From Toxonevra muliebris (Eukaryota > Arthropoda > Insecta > Diptera > Pallopteridae): a DNA stretch of 64,000 nucleotides. This document shows positions 33,330-45,874 of the stretch, piece after piece (the first letter of the stretch is position 1; every line of letters starts with the position of its first letter). Under the pieces are notes generated by a model that saw only the letters and a program-made list of their open reading frames with translations, was not told where the DNA came from and made no database searches. The stretch spans positions 16,588,815 to 16,652,814 of the forward strand of contig OY829330.1 in assembly GCA_963691655.1 (NCBI GenBank), written 5' to 3'. The position numbers and the translations under genes were made by a program.

Positions 33330-35540
33330 GCCCCGAGTAAAGATGTTATCATATCAAAAATTTTTTTTGCTAAAATTTGATTCATAAACAACATTTTTTT
33401 TTATTTCTGTACTGGAAAAACATCTGTTTTTGTCTGGTTTAGAGGAGACCTTGGTAAGTTTATGTTGATGGTAAACTAGACTAGTAAACCCATGCAGTAG
33501 TTGAATAATTTCTCGTGAGGGAAGCCACTATTATGAAAACTATCGAAAAATTAGTTTTTAAGATATAAATATATATACAATTGTTAATTTTCTGATATGA
33601 GCAAAAATTTGCAGCACTTTCAAATAAATAGGAATTAAACTGGCAAATAGTGACATTATTTTTTATATTTTACAAATAAAGGAACTAATTACAAAATAAG
33701 CATATTTTTTATCGAAACGCCAAATCATTGTCGAAACCCCTTGGCATTGATTCAGGCAATGAAAAATATAAGAGTTTTAATAGAGAGCATGTATTGGTAT
33801 TATAATGGCAGCATTGTCTGGCGTATCTGTAGTGTATACAATTTGTGTTTTGTGTCATATTTGAATATCAATAGTGTGCCATAAATGCATACGACTTACT
33901 TTATCCTAGTACATCTCGGTATCTCTTGAAAAAAAGTTATCATAAGTTAGGTTAGTTGGCTGTCCGGTTATAGGGTATACTTAGGCCAAAAAGGACCACT
34001 GTAATACCACATAGGCTGTTCTCGAATTTCCCCCTCCTCTTAGTTATAGACTAAAAACTCTAAAAAATTTAAACTCGGAACAACGGTAAATTTCCCCCTA
34101 CTACTTTCATATAAAAGTTTCCATGTGTGAAAGTCGCTATAGCACAGTGTTTTTATTTCTAATTGAAATTTTGTGTCAATAATAAAGAGTATTTACCAAA
34201 AACATAAAAAAGAGGCCGCCAACATGCTCACAAACCATAACCAACACTGAACACTTTATTGTCAATGCTTTTTTGTTTAAAATAAAACAGAAGAAAATAT
34301 AATAATGCTAATTAAATTTATCAAAAAAATTAATAAGTTAAATAAATTTAAGCTGAAAGTTATAATTCAGTTATTATTCAATGTGTTCATTGGCAAACAT
34401 GCCAAAGTTTCATCCATCATCATCGTTTATAAGTGATTAGCGTTTTATACTTGCAGTGCTCGGTTTCTAAACTACAAAATGTCCAAAATTTTTATAACGC
34501 TTGTTACAATTTTTATGGTAACGAATTGAAAATTTTTTTAAGATAATCTGTGTTAAAATTACAAACAACAAAAATCACAAAAATTTCAAAACTAAACCTT
34601 TCCAGTTTTCTCAACAAATGGGCGCTAACTTTGGAGCTTATTGGAATAAATTCGCCGTCGTTAGTGAAACATCATGCGCTGTGCACAAGTAAGATAAAGA
34701 TCTGTTTTGTCCCAGTTTCCACAGGCAAATTTTTGTTTGCAAACTCTCGACTTTGTAGGCGAGAGGGGAAGGGAAGAAAAATAAAAATTTTCGGGTACAG
34801 ACTTTGTAGTACCCGCAAATTATGCTTTGCTCTCTTCGTTGAAACAAATTTTTTTGCATTTATTTTTGGTAGCATTCGTTGTGATTTGGAAAACCAAAAT
34901 TAAAATTATTCTAAATTTTCTGCAATCAATAAAATATATCTTTTAGATGGACATGCGAAGATAAAGAGATTGTAATGGTGCTGATGCAGCGGCGTGCATG
35001 TATTTATTTATTTCCACTTGTTTCTTTCCTTTTATTCCCATTTGCAATACTGCAGCAGCGAAAGAATTTCAAAACTAAAGTTTGCGTGTGGAAACTAGTA
35101 CGCAAAGAACAAAAGGAAGCAATTAAAGGTTTGCAAAGTAAAAGTTGCGTGTGGAAACCGGGACTTATATATATTTTGAAAGCTGATTATAAAAAAAGTG
35201 CTGCCAAATTTATTTTAATGAATTCAATGTCGTTCCCGTGAAGCAATGTAGCTTTTTCAAACTTTTTTTTTTGTATGGGGGCCAACCCGGTTTATTATTC
35301 ATTTTTCAAAAACTAGTGTCATTGATTTGGACCAGATATATTTTTGTAACAATCGTATAAAAAAAATTATTGTGGTTATTACCTTCAATATTACGAAAAT
35401 TGTGCATTCGCAATAGATTTTTTTATACTTTTTCAATAAAAGTAAAGTAAACGTCAAAATATAAAAAGAAAAAAAATTATGTAAAGTAAAATTTAAAGTG
35501 AATTGCAAGGATTCTGCTGCCAAAAGACGCAAAAAAATAT
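33330..35540. other. AT-rich stretch, no supported gene
   Basis: 33940-34020 contains a TTAGGTTAGTTGGCTG motif resembling dispersed repeats of flies. Frames at 34550-34903 and 34975-35241 share the short phrase TGCGTGTGGAAAC but show no protein family signature. I assign no gene. Confidence 0.45.
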
Positions 35541-35552
35541 AAAAAGAAAAAA

Positions 35553-35760
35553 CAGTGGTCTCCAACAGAGGAGCTTTTAATAATCGACTTGTGGGTTTAT
35601 AAAATGGATGAGCTTCGTAAAGCAAGGAGGAATGGCCACATACATGAGGAAATGCAAAGGGAATTGGAGCGTCAGGGATGAGTAGTATCGACGGAGGAGG
35701 TGAAAATAAAAATTCACAATTTAACAGCAAGATACCGGGTCCGGCAATTGAAGTGTCCGT
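35553..35760 (+). pseudogene. Myb/SANT-like DNA-binding domain fragment
   Basis: Translation gives QWSPTEELLIIDLWVYKMDE, then RNGHIHEEMQRELERQG, an in-frame TGA at 35679-35681, then EEVKIKIHNLTARYRVRQL. This is the tryptophan-spaced layout of Myb/SANT-like domains found in Harbinger-associated and related insect genes. The single stop and the lack of continuation make it a pseudogene or an exon relic. Confidence 0.5.
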
Positions 35761-35894
35761 CTAATTCAAATCGCTGTCAAATGTAAACTGCTCATCTGGC
35801 AGCATTCAAATTTTACATGAATTTAGGTTGACATATTTTCTTGTAACTGTGAAAATTATTTTTTAGTAAAACTACGCGTTATAATTTTTTTGAA

Positions 35895-36170
35895 ATGGAA
35901 ATTAAAGGAAATTCTATTGTTACGGTACATTTAAGTGGAAAATCAAACATCGAAATTCGGAGAGAATTAAACCATATGAATTTAAGTGAAAAGTTTGTGT
36001 AACGTACAATTGAACGATTCGACTAAACTGGCAGCATAAAAAACGCTATGGTGGTGGCCGACGGTGCACTGAAACTAACCGAGAAAACATAAATTAAGTG
36101 CGTAATCGATTGCATCGTTATCCGGAGCGAAGTGCGGCAACATTAGCAAATTGTAGTAATAGAATAAATA
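35895..36170 (+). pseudogene. Tc1/mariner-superfamily transposase N-terminal fragment
   Basis: The HTH text (VHLSGKSNIEIRRELN, RTIERFD, TGSIK) and, after a frameshift, KKRYGGGRRCTETNREN and VRNRLHRYPERSAATLAN are typical of the paired DNA-binding region in IS630/Tc1-type transposases. It has several stops. No catalytic domain follows because a TA-flanked repeat begins at 36288. Confidence 0.6.
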
Positions 36171-36287
36171 TTATAGTAGCTTACAATAATATGAAAGCTA
36201 TAATTTATGTCAGATCAACAAATGTCATTTTTCTTTTGAGCTAATAAATCTCTCTTCACTTTAATCTCAAACCAGCAAGACTTATTT

Positions 36288-38148
36288 TACCACGTTTATA
36301 TCAAGTCGCTTTCAATGGTGTCTGTCTGTCTATCAGTCTGTTCAGTACAAATTTTGCAATCGATTTTAAACAAACTTCCCGATGAGCTAGAGACTTGAAA
36401 TTTTAAATATAGTTCAGAACTGGAAGACAATGCAATATGAAGTATCTAAAATATATATAAATATAATAATATTTAAAATATTAGCAACGAAAGTTTTTCA
36501 ATTTTTTTCATTGATCAAAGCATTCATCGTTGTAAAATTCATTGCTTTAGCGGGAGTATAATATATGGATATGTGTATACATGCCAGCGATGCCAACTTG
36601 CGGGGAATTCCCCGATTGGCGGGGAATTTTACTTGGTGCGGGGAATTGGGGAATGAGCTATTTTTTGCGGGGAATTTGAAGTCGTTCAGCTTTTAGTAAT
36701 TAAAGCCTGTAGAACATTTTTTGTGAAATTTTATGTAATGTAAAACGTTTAACTTATGAAATATTTCATATTTTGGGTCTTCAAATCTTCATCTTTTCTT
36801 AAGCAGGCCCTGCAATTTATTGGCTTGGAGAAATCGATTTTTTAAAAAGTGTACTATTTGAAAGTATTGTATTTCGAAAGTAGTTTGTAAAAATTTTAGA
36901 GAACGCAGAGTGCTTTCGTAGATATTGACGATTATAGCGGCGAGTGTCAGTCAGGCCAAAACAGTCGCGCGGCTTTTCGACTTCCCTTTCGGCCGTTCAG
37001 AAAGGCTTAGCTATACCTTCGTCTAGCACATCCTGATTAACTCTCAATCATTGCTGACTAATCTGTAAACTTAGGTCAGCCATCATGAAGAATATGAAGA
37101 CCGATAGTCAAAACTTTGAACCCGTTTTACTCAAAACAAAGTTTTTGCCATTTTTTTATTTGAGTCAAAAGAAATCCCATGTCTTCTCCTTTGAGAACTT
37201 TGATGTTCAAAAGTGGGCTGAAGCTTATATGTTAAGAATTCCGGAGTCAGAAAATACGTTTGTATTAATCTACCAGTCCCATAAAAATTTTTTAAGTTTT
37301 GGACCGAGAAAGTTCAGGGTCGCTTTAAAATAGCACTCACTGAGGTCAATTTCGTTTTTGTAATATGGAAAGTGCGTGTAGCACTGTTATAATATGAAAT
37401 TATTCCAATGCGGGGAATTCGATCGAAAATCGGGGAATTTCACGAGGATTATGGGGGAGAGAGAAAAAATGAGTTGGCATCCCTGATACATACACAAATT
37501 CAAAGACAAATGAGAGAGAGAAGATAAAAGCAGAGAACAAAAACAAACAATAACGAACTTTTTCTTTTCGTTTTTGCTGGAATCGAAACAAAAAATCGTA
37601 GAAACCATCAACGAGGTGCAATACCGATGGTTTGACAGCGAGTTTGGATGAGTTTGACGTGTTCTATAAAACAAATATTTTATATTTCTTTTGGCAAATA
37701 ACATTCAACATTTACAGTGTTTATATATTCTTTACATATAACTACTTTGGAATATTTTTCTACTGATTTCATGAAATCAAAATGCGAAGAAATTGTTATT
37801 ACTATTTTCAACATTTTACCTAAATATTTGTAAATAAGTATATGGAAATAAAATGTTGAAATATTTAAGTTGAATATATTTAGCTAAAATGTTGAAACTT
37901 TTCATATTTTGTATTTCATATACTTATAAATAAATTATCTTCCTTGTACATTTTGTTACATTCATACCAACAAATCGTCCCACGCTTTTCGTTTTAAATC
38001 ATGCAAATATTTTCAGACCTACTAAAATTCATAATTACATATTTTCAAGACAATCTGTATTTGGTTATGAATCTGTATGGTGTTATAAATATGTATGGGG
38101 CAAGAAGAAATTATTTTATACTTTTTAGTCCGTTTTAAAAACGTGGTA
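36288..38148 (+). mobile_element. TA-flanked repeat, copy A, interrupted by a hAT element
   Basis: The ends CCACGTTTATA and (inverted) CCACGTTTTTAAAA are flanked by TA, suggesting a non-autonomous Tc1/mariner-class element of ~950 bp once the insertion is removed. It is homologous to 60732-61526 (copy B) over nearly its full length, including GGTGTCTGTCTGTC near the left end. No coding capacity. Confidence 0.7.
36585..37485. mobile_element. hAT-type element (901 bp) with verified empty site
   Basis: The ends CAGCGATGCCAACTT and (inverted) CAGGGATGCCAACTC are hAT-like. The 8-bp target duplication is ATACATGC (36577-36584) and ATACATAC (37486-37493). Copy B at 61027-61034 has a single ATACATAC and no insertion. 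Subterminal GGGGAATT motifs recur at both ends. An 82-aa frame (37085-37333) is unrecognised and no transposase is evident. Confidence 0.85.
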
Positions 38149-38393
38149 TATTAAAAAATTTTTTTATTTAAATTTTTGTATATTTTAAATCCATTTACAA
38201 TAGATTATGGGCCTTACGTTTTCGTTGAAAATTTATAAAAAAAAAAATAAGAGTAAAACGTTTGCAACACGATTTCAATTTTATTTTTTGTTTTGCTCAT
38301 CAGAAAATTTAATTATACCGACACAATTGTCACTTGTTCGCAGTTATGATTTTGAGGTTACGACGATGGGCTACGACAATATCGAAAAATTTG

Positions 38394-38786
38394 CATGCAA
38401 TATCGGCGCTCGGATTGCTCATTGAACCTTTAAATTATTCGTATGTGCAAAATTCTACAACAGACAAAGCCGCAAGGGATGCGCTTGAAACTGCATTCGA
38501 GGATAATGGTGTCTTGCGTCGCATGGACTTACTGAAGTATTTGATGCGACAAGAATTAACCGATTGCACTTCAATGGAGGATTACGTCAATAAGATAACT
38601 TGCACACACCAAAAATTTGACAAATCGGGCACAAAAATTCAAATTATGTTGAGCGGTCTGCCAAATGAATATCGTCCAATGGTGATGGCACTCGCAAACA
38701 GTGGAAAAGCATTGGATACTGACTTGGTACGCACAAATTTACTTCAAGAAATTAGGCATGAGTCTACGGAATTGATATCAAAATAA
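38394..38786 (+). pseudogene. Copia gag fragment
   Basis: The frame includes DALETAFEDNGVLRRMDLLK, TSMEDYVNKI and LSGLPNEYRPMVMAL. These match the UBN2-type gag of copia elements (L-L-x-L-P-x-x-Y/F is diagnostic). A stop at 38784-38786 separates it from the zinc knuckle in the next frame. Confidence 0.7.
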
Positions 38787-38809
38787 AAACAACACAAAAA
38801 CAAAAAGAC

Positions 38810-39366
38810 GTGGAAATCTATGAAAAATCTACTATTGTGTGTTTTGAATGCAATGAAAAAGGGCATTTTGCTAATAAATGTCCATCGAAAGCAAAGAAAG
38901 TACCAAACAGCTTATTGTTGATGTTGACGTCACTTGTTGCGCAAGCAGAAGCAGCGACCGAATGGTTTATTGATTCCGGTGCATCAGCTCATATGACAAT
39001 GAATGTAAATAATTTGTACGAATTATGTGAACCAAAATCAAAAGAAATAATTGTCGGCGACAACGGACGTCTCAATGTGCAATGTGCTGGAGATGTACAT
39101 TTGCCAATTCCGGCCAATCCGAATCCGGAAAACCGAAGAGTGAACAAGTGACTATGAAAGACGTTCTTTCCATACCTAATATTTGCGCGAATTCAATGTC
39201 GGTAAGCCAAATGGCAAAACATGGGAAAACACTAATATTTGATGATAAAAATATTCGTATTTTTAATGACTTGTATCCACTAAATTGTGCAACAGAACGA
39301 AGCGCAACGGCATTAGCTGCGACAGGAAATCAAAAAAACGCGTGCGTCATTCAAGGAAAGTGGTGA
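38810..39366 (+). pseudogene. Copia zinc knuckle and aspartic protease
   Basis: The CCHC knuckle CFECNEKGHFANKC is followed by the protease active site WFIDSGASAHMT. A frameshift near 39100 leads into a second frame (KDVLSIPNICANSMSVSQMA), the usual end of copia protease. The catalytic DSGA is intact. Confidence 0.75.
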
Positions 39367-39840
39367 TCGTGCAACAGAAACATTGCAAATTATCCACACT
39401 GATGTGTGTGGGCCGATGTCTATGAGTTCATTTGGAGGTGCTCAATATTTGTTGACGTTTGTGGATGATATTAGCCGAAAAGTTTTCGTCTATTTGCAAT
39501 CTTCATAAAATTTATAGAAAATCAACAAAATATCACAATAAAAATATTAAGATCCGACAACGGCAAGGAATTTTGCAACAAATAATTTGATGCGTTCATG
39601 GCGAAGCATGGTATTTTGCATCAACTAGCAGCCCAGTATACGTCCGAACAAAATGGAGTAGCAGAACGAATGAATCGGACGATAATCGAGAAAGTACGGT
39701 GTACGCTTATAGATGCGAACTTACATAAGCAATACTGGGTAGAGGCATCAGTCACTGCAGCGTTTTTAATAAATCGTACACCGGTCAGAGGCATGAAGAG
39801 CACTACGCCAGAAGAAATATGATCTAATGCAAAACAGGAC
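39367..39840 (+). pseudogene. Copia integrase core fragment
   Basis: Across frames I read the catalytic DDISR region (39460), RSDNGKEF (39548-39575) and HGILHQLAAQYTSEQNGVAERMNRT (39604-39680), the last holding the catalytic Glu. The zinc-binding part upstream is broken. Several stops are present. Confidence 0.7.
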
Positions 39841-40011
39841 TTGACTTCGTTACGAGTATTTGGATGTTAGGCTACGGTGGATATTCCGAAGGAAAACCGA
39901 CGAAAATTGGACTCGAAAACGGTTGAACATATTTTTCTTGGCTACAGCGAACAGTCGCAGGCGTACAAATTATTCAACGAAAAGACAAAGTGAACGATTG
40001 TTAGCCGTGAT

Positions 40012-40503
40012 GTGACGTTTTTCGAAACACAAACAAGAAAAGTAATTAAAAAACGTGATATCATTAATAATTCAATTTCATCGCAGATAACGCACAATGA
40101 AAATATGCGTGGAGTTGAGCTGATCCTCGATGATGGCAGTGACGACGATTCCAGTGACCGCGATTATCAATCGTATGAAGACAGTGAGGGTAATACGGAC
40201 TCGGAGGAGAAACCAAGCATCGTTACAGAACTGGATCGAACTCAATGTGAAGAACAAAATATGGGTGAACCATTTCTGCATGCAAATGCTACGAACGAAG
40301 CTACTACCAATGTAATCAGTAGAAGCATTACTGCACATAATGACTCAAATGAATCGCATGTTGGGTTCAGTGAGGGTAACAGCAGCGTTAATATTGAGAA
40401 TCCCCAATACGATTCCTTCCGTGATGTTGATTTTGAAGTGGCTGCGAGCGAAATTTCAGCCGTATATATTTCTGACGACGAAGAAAAACGTGCAGTGCCC
40501 TAA
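40012..40503 (+). pseudogene. Copia integrase C-terminus and acidic linker
   Basis: The 163-aa frame starts with VTFFE-type text (FFETQTRKV), the standard end of the copia integrase C-terminal domain. It continues as an acidic Asp/Ser/Glu-rich linker before the RT. It ends at a stop at 40501-40503. Confidence 0.6.
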
Positions 40504-40919
40504 TACAATTTACAATTACAAATTTGTGCTTGTGAATTACAATTTCAAATGTGTAAAACCATTTTTGGTTTCATAAGTTACAACTCTCAAATTCACAAAA
40601 TTGTAATTTTTGTATGATTTGTAAATAACCAATTTTTTTTTACAAATTTGTGACACTGATGTATGATAACATTTACCAATGAGAGAACAAATTAAAATTT
40701 TCGCGGATTCTTTGATTAGGTATTTCTACCTAAAAATTTTCAAATTAATTATTTTTAAATCTCTTTTTTTATATATACATAAAGAAATTTGGTAGACATG
40801 TTTATTAATTTTAAAATTTTTTTAAAATTGTAGGAATTGGGTGAAACCACATTTAACGATTTTTTTACAATTTTGTGAGAATTTCCTTAGAACTCACATA
40901 TTTGTAAGTTGGTGTAATA

Positions 40920-41060
40920 TGGTAGTGCACAGGTGCAGCGAAAGTGATGTATGCTGGTCTATTGGCAGCGATAGCTGATTCAACAACTGTTCGTAAAGCA
41001 TTGAATGGTGAGGATAGCAAGAAATAGACCATAAGAGGATCAATATTTAGAGGATTGTGA
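40920..41060 (+). pseudogene. Copia linker/RT-entry fragment
   Basis: DSTTVRKALNGEDSKK followed by a stop matches the copia motif (P-x-T-V-x-E-A-L-x-G-x-D-x-x-x-W) that precedes the RT. It is a displaced piece between the linker and the RT fragment. Confidence 0.5.
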
Positions 41061-41148
41061 GAGCTAAGGACAATAATCAAATTCTATTAATAACAAATTC
41101 TTTTCACTCATTTAAAAATTTACATTAACCGAATTTTCTTCAAGCATA

Positions 41149-41832
41149 CATTCTGTCAAATAAGTACCCGGAAATTCTCATTTTAAATTTTCCCTCTGAG
41201 AATATTTAAAAAAAAATTTTTTCCCAGGTTGGCACAACTGTCAACCACTATTCTGTGAATTTTTATTGCTATGTGTCATTTAGCTTGGTTACGGCATCAT
41301 TAAGAACAAGTCAACCTTTTGTGTGCGTTGCGATTTTTACTATGGATATAAAAATATCGAACAAAGAGTTTGTGTGAAATTTTGTGTTTCAAACGAAATT
41401 TCTTGTGCCAAAACGACATGTTTTGGGTATGCGGAAAGTCTCAGCGCGATTGGTGCCAAAAGATCTGAATTTTCTTCAAAAAGTGAATTGCAGTAAGGTG
41501 GCTGAAGACATGCTTGAACGCGTGAATTCCGATCCAACGTTCATCGAACGCATCATAACTGGTGACGAGACATGGGTTTTCGAGTACGACATGCAAACAA
41601 GTCAACAATCATCGGAATGACGCGCCAAAAATGAGCCGAAACCGAAATCGCAACGCACACAAAAGGTTGACTTGTTCTTAATGACGCCGTAACCAAACTA
41701 AATGACACATAGCAATAAAAATTCACAGAATAGTGGTTGACAGTTGTGCCAACCTGGGAAAAAAATTTTTTTGAAATATTCTCAGAGGGAAAATTTAAAA
41801 TGAGAATTTCCGGGTACTTATTTGACAGAATG
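41149..41832. mobile_element. Fold-back mariner derivative with 188-bp inverted arms
   Basis: The left arm (41149-41336) and right arm (41645-41832) are ~97% identical in inverted orientation and flanked by TA (41147-41148, 41833-41834). Ordinary mariner ends are about 30 bp, and the arms here include 5' UTR. The core (41337-41644) keeps mariner pieces: CVKFCVSNEISCAK, then RKVSARLVPKDLNFLQK and the catalytic ITGDETWVFEYD. The right arm appears to be an inverted duplicate of the left end that replaced the native 3' half. Confidence 0.85.
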
Positions 41833-42074
41833 TATATTGCTATTTTCATCTCTATAGCAGTAACGCGTATGTATTTTATTTTGTGAACAATCAGAAAAAG
41901 AAATAAACGGGGTGAGACTGTCTGCAAAAACAATTTTAAGATTAAAGTTAAGCACAAAAATTCTTAAGATGTTAATTTGAAAAAATCGGTACAAAATAAA
42001 AAAACCAGTACATTTTCGTACTGATTTCGAGATTTCCGAAAATCAGTATTTAAAAAAAAAAATCAGGACATGTA

Positions 42075-42471
42075 CTGATGAAATCAGTACGTCTGGCTAA
42101 CCTAGCCTTAGAAGAGAACGGAACTTGGGAACTAACGGATTTGCCTTCGAGGAGGGAGGCAATTGATAGTAAATGGGTATTAAGAGCCAACGAAACTCAC
42201 TTGGTGCTATTGATCGACACAAATCGCGACTTGTCGTCAAAGGCTACTCGCAAATCAGAGGCATCGACTACGACGAAATGTATTCTCCAGTCTCTCGTTA
42301 TTCATCAATACGTTTCCTTTTGGCCACTGCAGTTAAATTTGATTTGGCGATTCATCAAATGGACGAGGTGATGGCGTTCTTGCAAGGCGAGCTGAATGAA
42401 GAAATCTACATGCGCAAGCCGCAGTGTTTTGCAAGCGAAAGCGGCACAGTATGTCGTCACTCTTTACTTTA
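42075..42471 (+). pseudogene. Copia RT N-terminal half
   Basis: Two overlapping frames give LEENGTWELTDLPSRREAID, SKWVLRANE, HKSRLVVKGYSQ, DYDEMYSPVSRYSSIRFLLA and QMDEVMAFLQGELNEEIYM. The first catalytic Asp region survives (MDEV for the usual MDVV/MDVK). The YVDD half is missing: unrelated minus-strand sequence begins near 42480. Confidence 0.75.
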
Positions 42472-42479
42472 GTGATTGA

Positions 42480-43440
42480 AGCAATCGAGCTGAGTTTGGA
42501 ACATCAAACTGAATTCCGTACTGACGCAGCAACTTGATTTCACGAGAGGTGAGGTTAATTGATCACCGTTTCAGAACTATGATATTTCGAATAAATTACT
42601 ATAACGACTGCTAGAGTTGAAATCATTGTCACAAGGATGTACCAGTAAATGTTTTGGGCTACTGCGTTTTCATTAAGCTTTTCGATTTTTCCATATTTTT
42701 GGTATCTATATAGGATTCCTTGCGCTTGATGCGTATCTGGTTCCATTAACAAAAATATTGTATGTATATATTATTAAAAAGGTTCCCGAGATACTCCTGG
42801 TCTGATTGTTTTCGTTGAGAGTGACATTCTAGTAATTAATAATTATAGTGTTGTCATCTATTTGTTGTATCGGTTTTATATGATAAGCAGTGGTTGTTTT
42901 GCACGTTGCTGAGTTGTTGTTGAGTATCTGGAACAGGTATTCATCGAAGTAGTCGATTTGGCAGAAGCTCATGTATGTACAATCCTTGCAGTTATGGATG
43001 GGTTTGTATTTCGATTCGAAGACAGTAGCGTATATGTTCCTTAAATCTATTACTACATTATTACAAACTATTGGATAGATTTTTATGTTTCTATGAAAGG
43101 ACATATTGTCGTAATTTTTGTAACTTTAATTATATATCATATTATTTCGTTATTCGAATATACTTTTACATTTGAAGTTCCTATAAGGGCATTAATGCTT
43201 ATATTTATTTTTTCTTCGTTTGTTATTTTGTTGACGTTTAACAAAATTATATTTATATTATATTTAGTCTTGCTAAAGTAATAGAACAGCAATGAGATTT
43301 TCCGTTGGTTTCTAATGGTTATAATTTGAAAAACATCCGTATTAATGTTGTCTTTTATTGTATCATAGTGATTGTATTTCATTGATTTTTTTTGGTCCTT
43401 TATCTCGTTAATTTTATTTGTTAGTTCGGTATTTACTTCG
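42480..43440 (-). pseudogene. Errantivirus-type env remnant, minus strand
   Basis: Minus-strand frames at 43137-43382, 42829-43104 and 42555-42752 resemble the C-terminal half of the envelope-like protein of insect errantiviruses (gypsy class). The middle frame is cysteine-bearing. The last has a ~22-residue hydrophobic anchor followed by a short tail. The position directly 3' of an integrase remnant on the same strand supports the call. Stops separate the frames, so no functional protein can be made. This is an old insect endogenous element. Confidence 0.55.
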
Positions 43441-43499
43441 ACTTGTGGGTTATCCGCCTCTATTAGTCTAATAGATTAATGAATTGGTAGAATTTATTG

Positions 43500-44640
43500 C
43501 TTTATTTATTTATTCGTGAACAATTTTTTTAATGTACCTGCTAGATATCTTTGTACCTCTACGTTTATCAGTTCTAATTAAAATTTCTTCCCCTGGAACA
43601 AAAATTCTATTAATCTTATTTTTATTGTGCGATCTATTTTGTGACTCTTGATCATTTCTAAGTAAACTGACTATTTTATCTTTTTCCTTCTGGGATATAG
43701 CAAATATATCGTCTATTGGTTTCTGTTTAACCGTTGAATGAATAGAACTGTTTTATAAAATATTTGCCATTTGGAAAATTTCTACTACGTCAGTAATTCC
43801 TTTCGCAAGTTTGATTGTTCTCGCTATTTTGCTAAGCGTATAATGAAACCCTTAGACTTGCCCGTTACTGCTGCTATGCCTTGCTGGAAAAATGTGATGG
43901 GTCGTTTTGAAATAATCCTTTATGAGAGACTCAATTGCTTGTGTGCAAAATGTAGCTTCGTTATCGGTTACAAGAATTCTTGGGGTTTTAAAAAATCCTA
44001 TGATTATTATCGGAAGAACGTGAGTTAATGGGTTCTATTATCGAAAATTTGGAAAATTTGTCAATGCATGTTAAAAGGTGTTATCCATTTGTACTGAAAA
44101 TATCCATGTGTAAAATTTCGCCAGGGTATGTTGGTATTGGTATAGAGGGAATTATCTGTTTTTTTGGATATCGAACATATTTCGATTTTGCACATATTGT
44201 ACAATTTTTCCCAAAGACAATGATCATTCTTCTCATATTAGGAAAGAAATATACGCTGATTAGTTGGAGAGTATTTTCACCGGAACCACGATGACCTCGA
44301 TTATGCTCAGTTGCTTTCGCTTCCATTTGGTCATTCTCATTAGGATGATCTATAACCATTTTTTCAGTGTGCTTGAAGCGAACAGCTGGAAATAGTTCAA
44401 CCCGTTCGTTTTGGATTTTGCCAATATATCCAGAGGACAATGAATTCCGTTTACTACATTTGGGTTAATTGCCTCCTTAATAATGTGATAAAGGGATTGA
44501 AAATCTGTAAACCGAATATCGTGACGAATATAGCCTGGAAATGCCCTTGTTATTAAATTATCAGTAGAGTTTGCCATCGAAAGTAGAATTTGATTTTTGA
44601 AACCATTAACTGGATTGGGAACCGTAGCTATAAAATTTTT
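43500..44640 (-). pseudogene. Errantivirus/gypsy integrase remnant, minus strand
   Basis: Minus-strand frames contain an HHCC zinc-binding block (H-x3-H and C-x2-C, about 44210-44310), the start of the catalytic core with its first Asp near 44095, and a C-terminal domain (about 43510-43790) with the PGxE/D-I-L-I-R pattern. The segment at 44590-44640 matches the region that precedes integrase. Frames are broken at many sites. Confidence 0.6.
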
Positions 44641-45870
44641 TGATTCTTTATAGTTTCAAGAATAATCTTCCAAAATATTAGTGAATTAAAACGAATGTAA
44701 TACATAGAATTGTGCCTTGATTTTCTAAAAATAAGACCTAATGCCCAACAACAAGTTTTCGAGAAAAAGACCCTAAAGAAAGGGGGAGAGAAAAGTTTTA
44801 CTTTTTTGTGGTTCCACTTATAGAGAAATGTCCAGTTAGCCAAATTTTGTTTAGTTTGTGCTTTTGTCTTTATTTGGAAGCACAGGATCCTTTCCACCAC
44901 CAAAAATTAGCTTTTTTGGAGATGACTTTACCACCGTCATCTTGGATTAAAAGTGGTCAAAACATTTTTTTTTGGTTTTCAGTAAGATTATAACATTTCT
45001 AAGCAATTTTATAATGATGTATCATAGTTTCTTCAATTTTAAACTTTAACTTCTACTCCTGCATTATCTGTTTGGCCAAGGTAATAACTAACATGTTTGT
45101 CAATCAAATCCTTTTTCTTATTCATGTTTTGTCTTTTAGACAAAAGCATAGGATCCGACGACGAAGGTAGATGCCGCATAAGATCTATATTAGTATCTTC
45201 TCGTCCAGTTTTTCTAGTATGTGCCAATCCATTTCAATCGAGCGAAATAGCAATAATAACATGAATACTAAGTGCCACTTAAATAAAAAAGAACATTACA
45301 AATTTTGCAAAAGAAAGAAACGAAATGTCAGCCGACGTGTGTTAGTATTAAAACATGAAAAATTACGTTTTAGAGGATTTTTTAAAATGCATTTATTTTT
45401 TCCAAGAATCGGAAAAAATCGGAAAAGTTATTATTATTTCCAAATAATACATATAAGGTTCATTTTAACAAATTCTAAACAAACATTTTAGGAACTTTCA
45501 GGAAGTAATTTTTCCGAGTCTACAGAAAATGGCGAATTTAAGAATATTTTCATACAAAAATATTTTAACTTTGTCTACTCCCAAAATGTTATGCTCTAAA
45601 ATTTAGGGAAAATTACTAATACAACTATATTATCTAACTATTTTAAAATGATAATAAGTTTACCTTACTTATTTTTAGTCCAAAATGTATTTTTGACAAA
45701 TTTTCTTTTGAAGCACTAACAAAAATTAATATCAGATTTGAATATTGCAGTATAAAAACCAGCTACTTTGAGATGCTGCATCGAGAGAGAAACAATTGTT
45801 ATAGTTTCTTCTTAGTTGGACTTCTAACTTTAAAATGGTACCAATATTGCTAACTTTGGCGATACTCATT
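44641..45870. other. Unassigned stretch between errantivirus pieces
   Basis: The RNase H and connecting parts of pol expected here are absent. A 62-aa minus frame (45039-45227) is hydrophilic and unrecognised. This could be an insertion, or sequence left by a deletion and rearrangement. Confidence 0.4.
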
Positions 45871-45874
45871 TTTA

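Larger units (their letters stand above)
38330..42471 (+). mobile_element. Broken Ty1/copia retrotransposon
   Basis: Pieces appear in copia order: gag, zinc knuckle, protease, integrase, linker, RT. The RT stops before the YVDD box at 42471. RNase H and both LTRs are not seen. The element is split by AT-rich palindromic sequence (40504-40905) and a mariner derivative (41149-41832). Confidence 0.75.

Noticed and set aside
34550..35241. 117-aa and 88-aa frames
   Set aside because: No motifs, antisense frames equally open; short shared phrases look like repeat debris.
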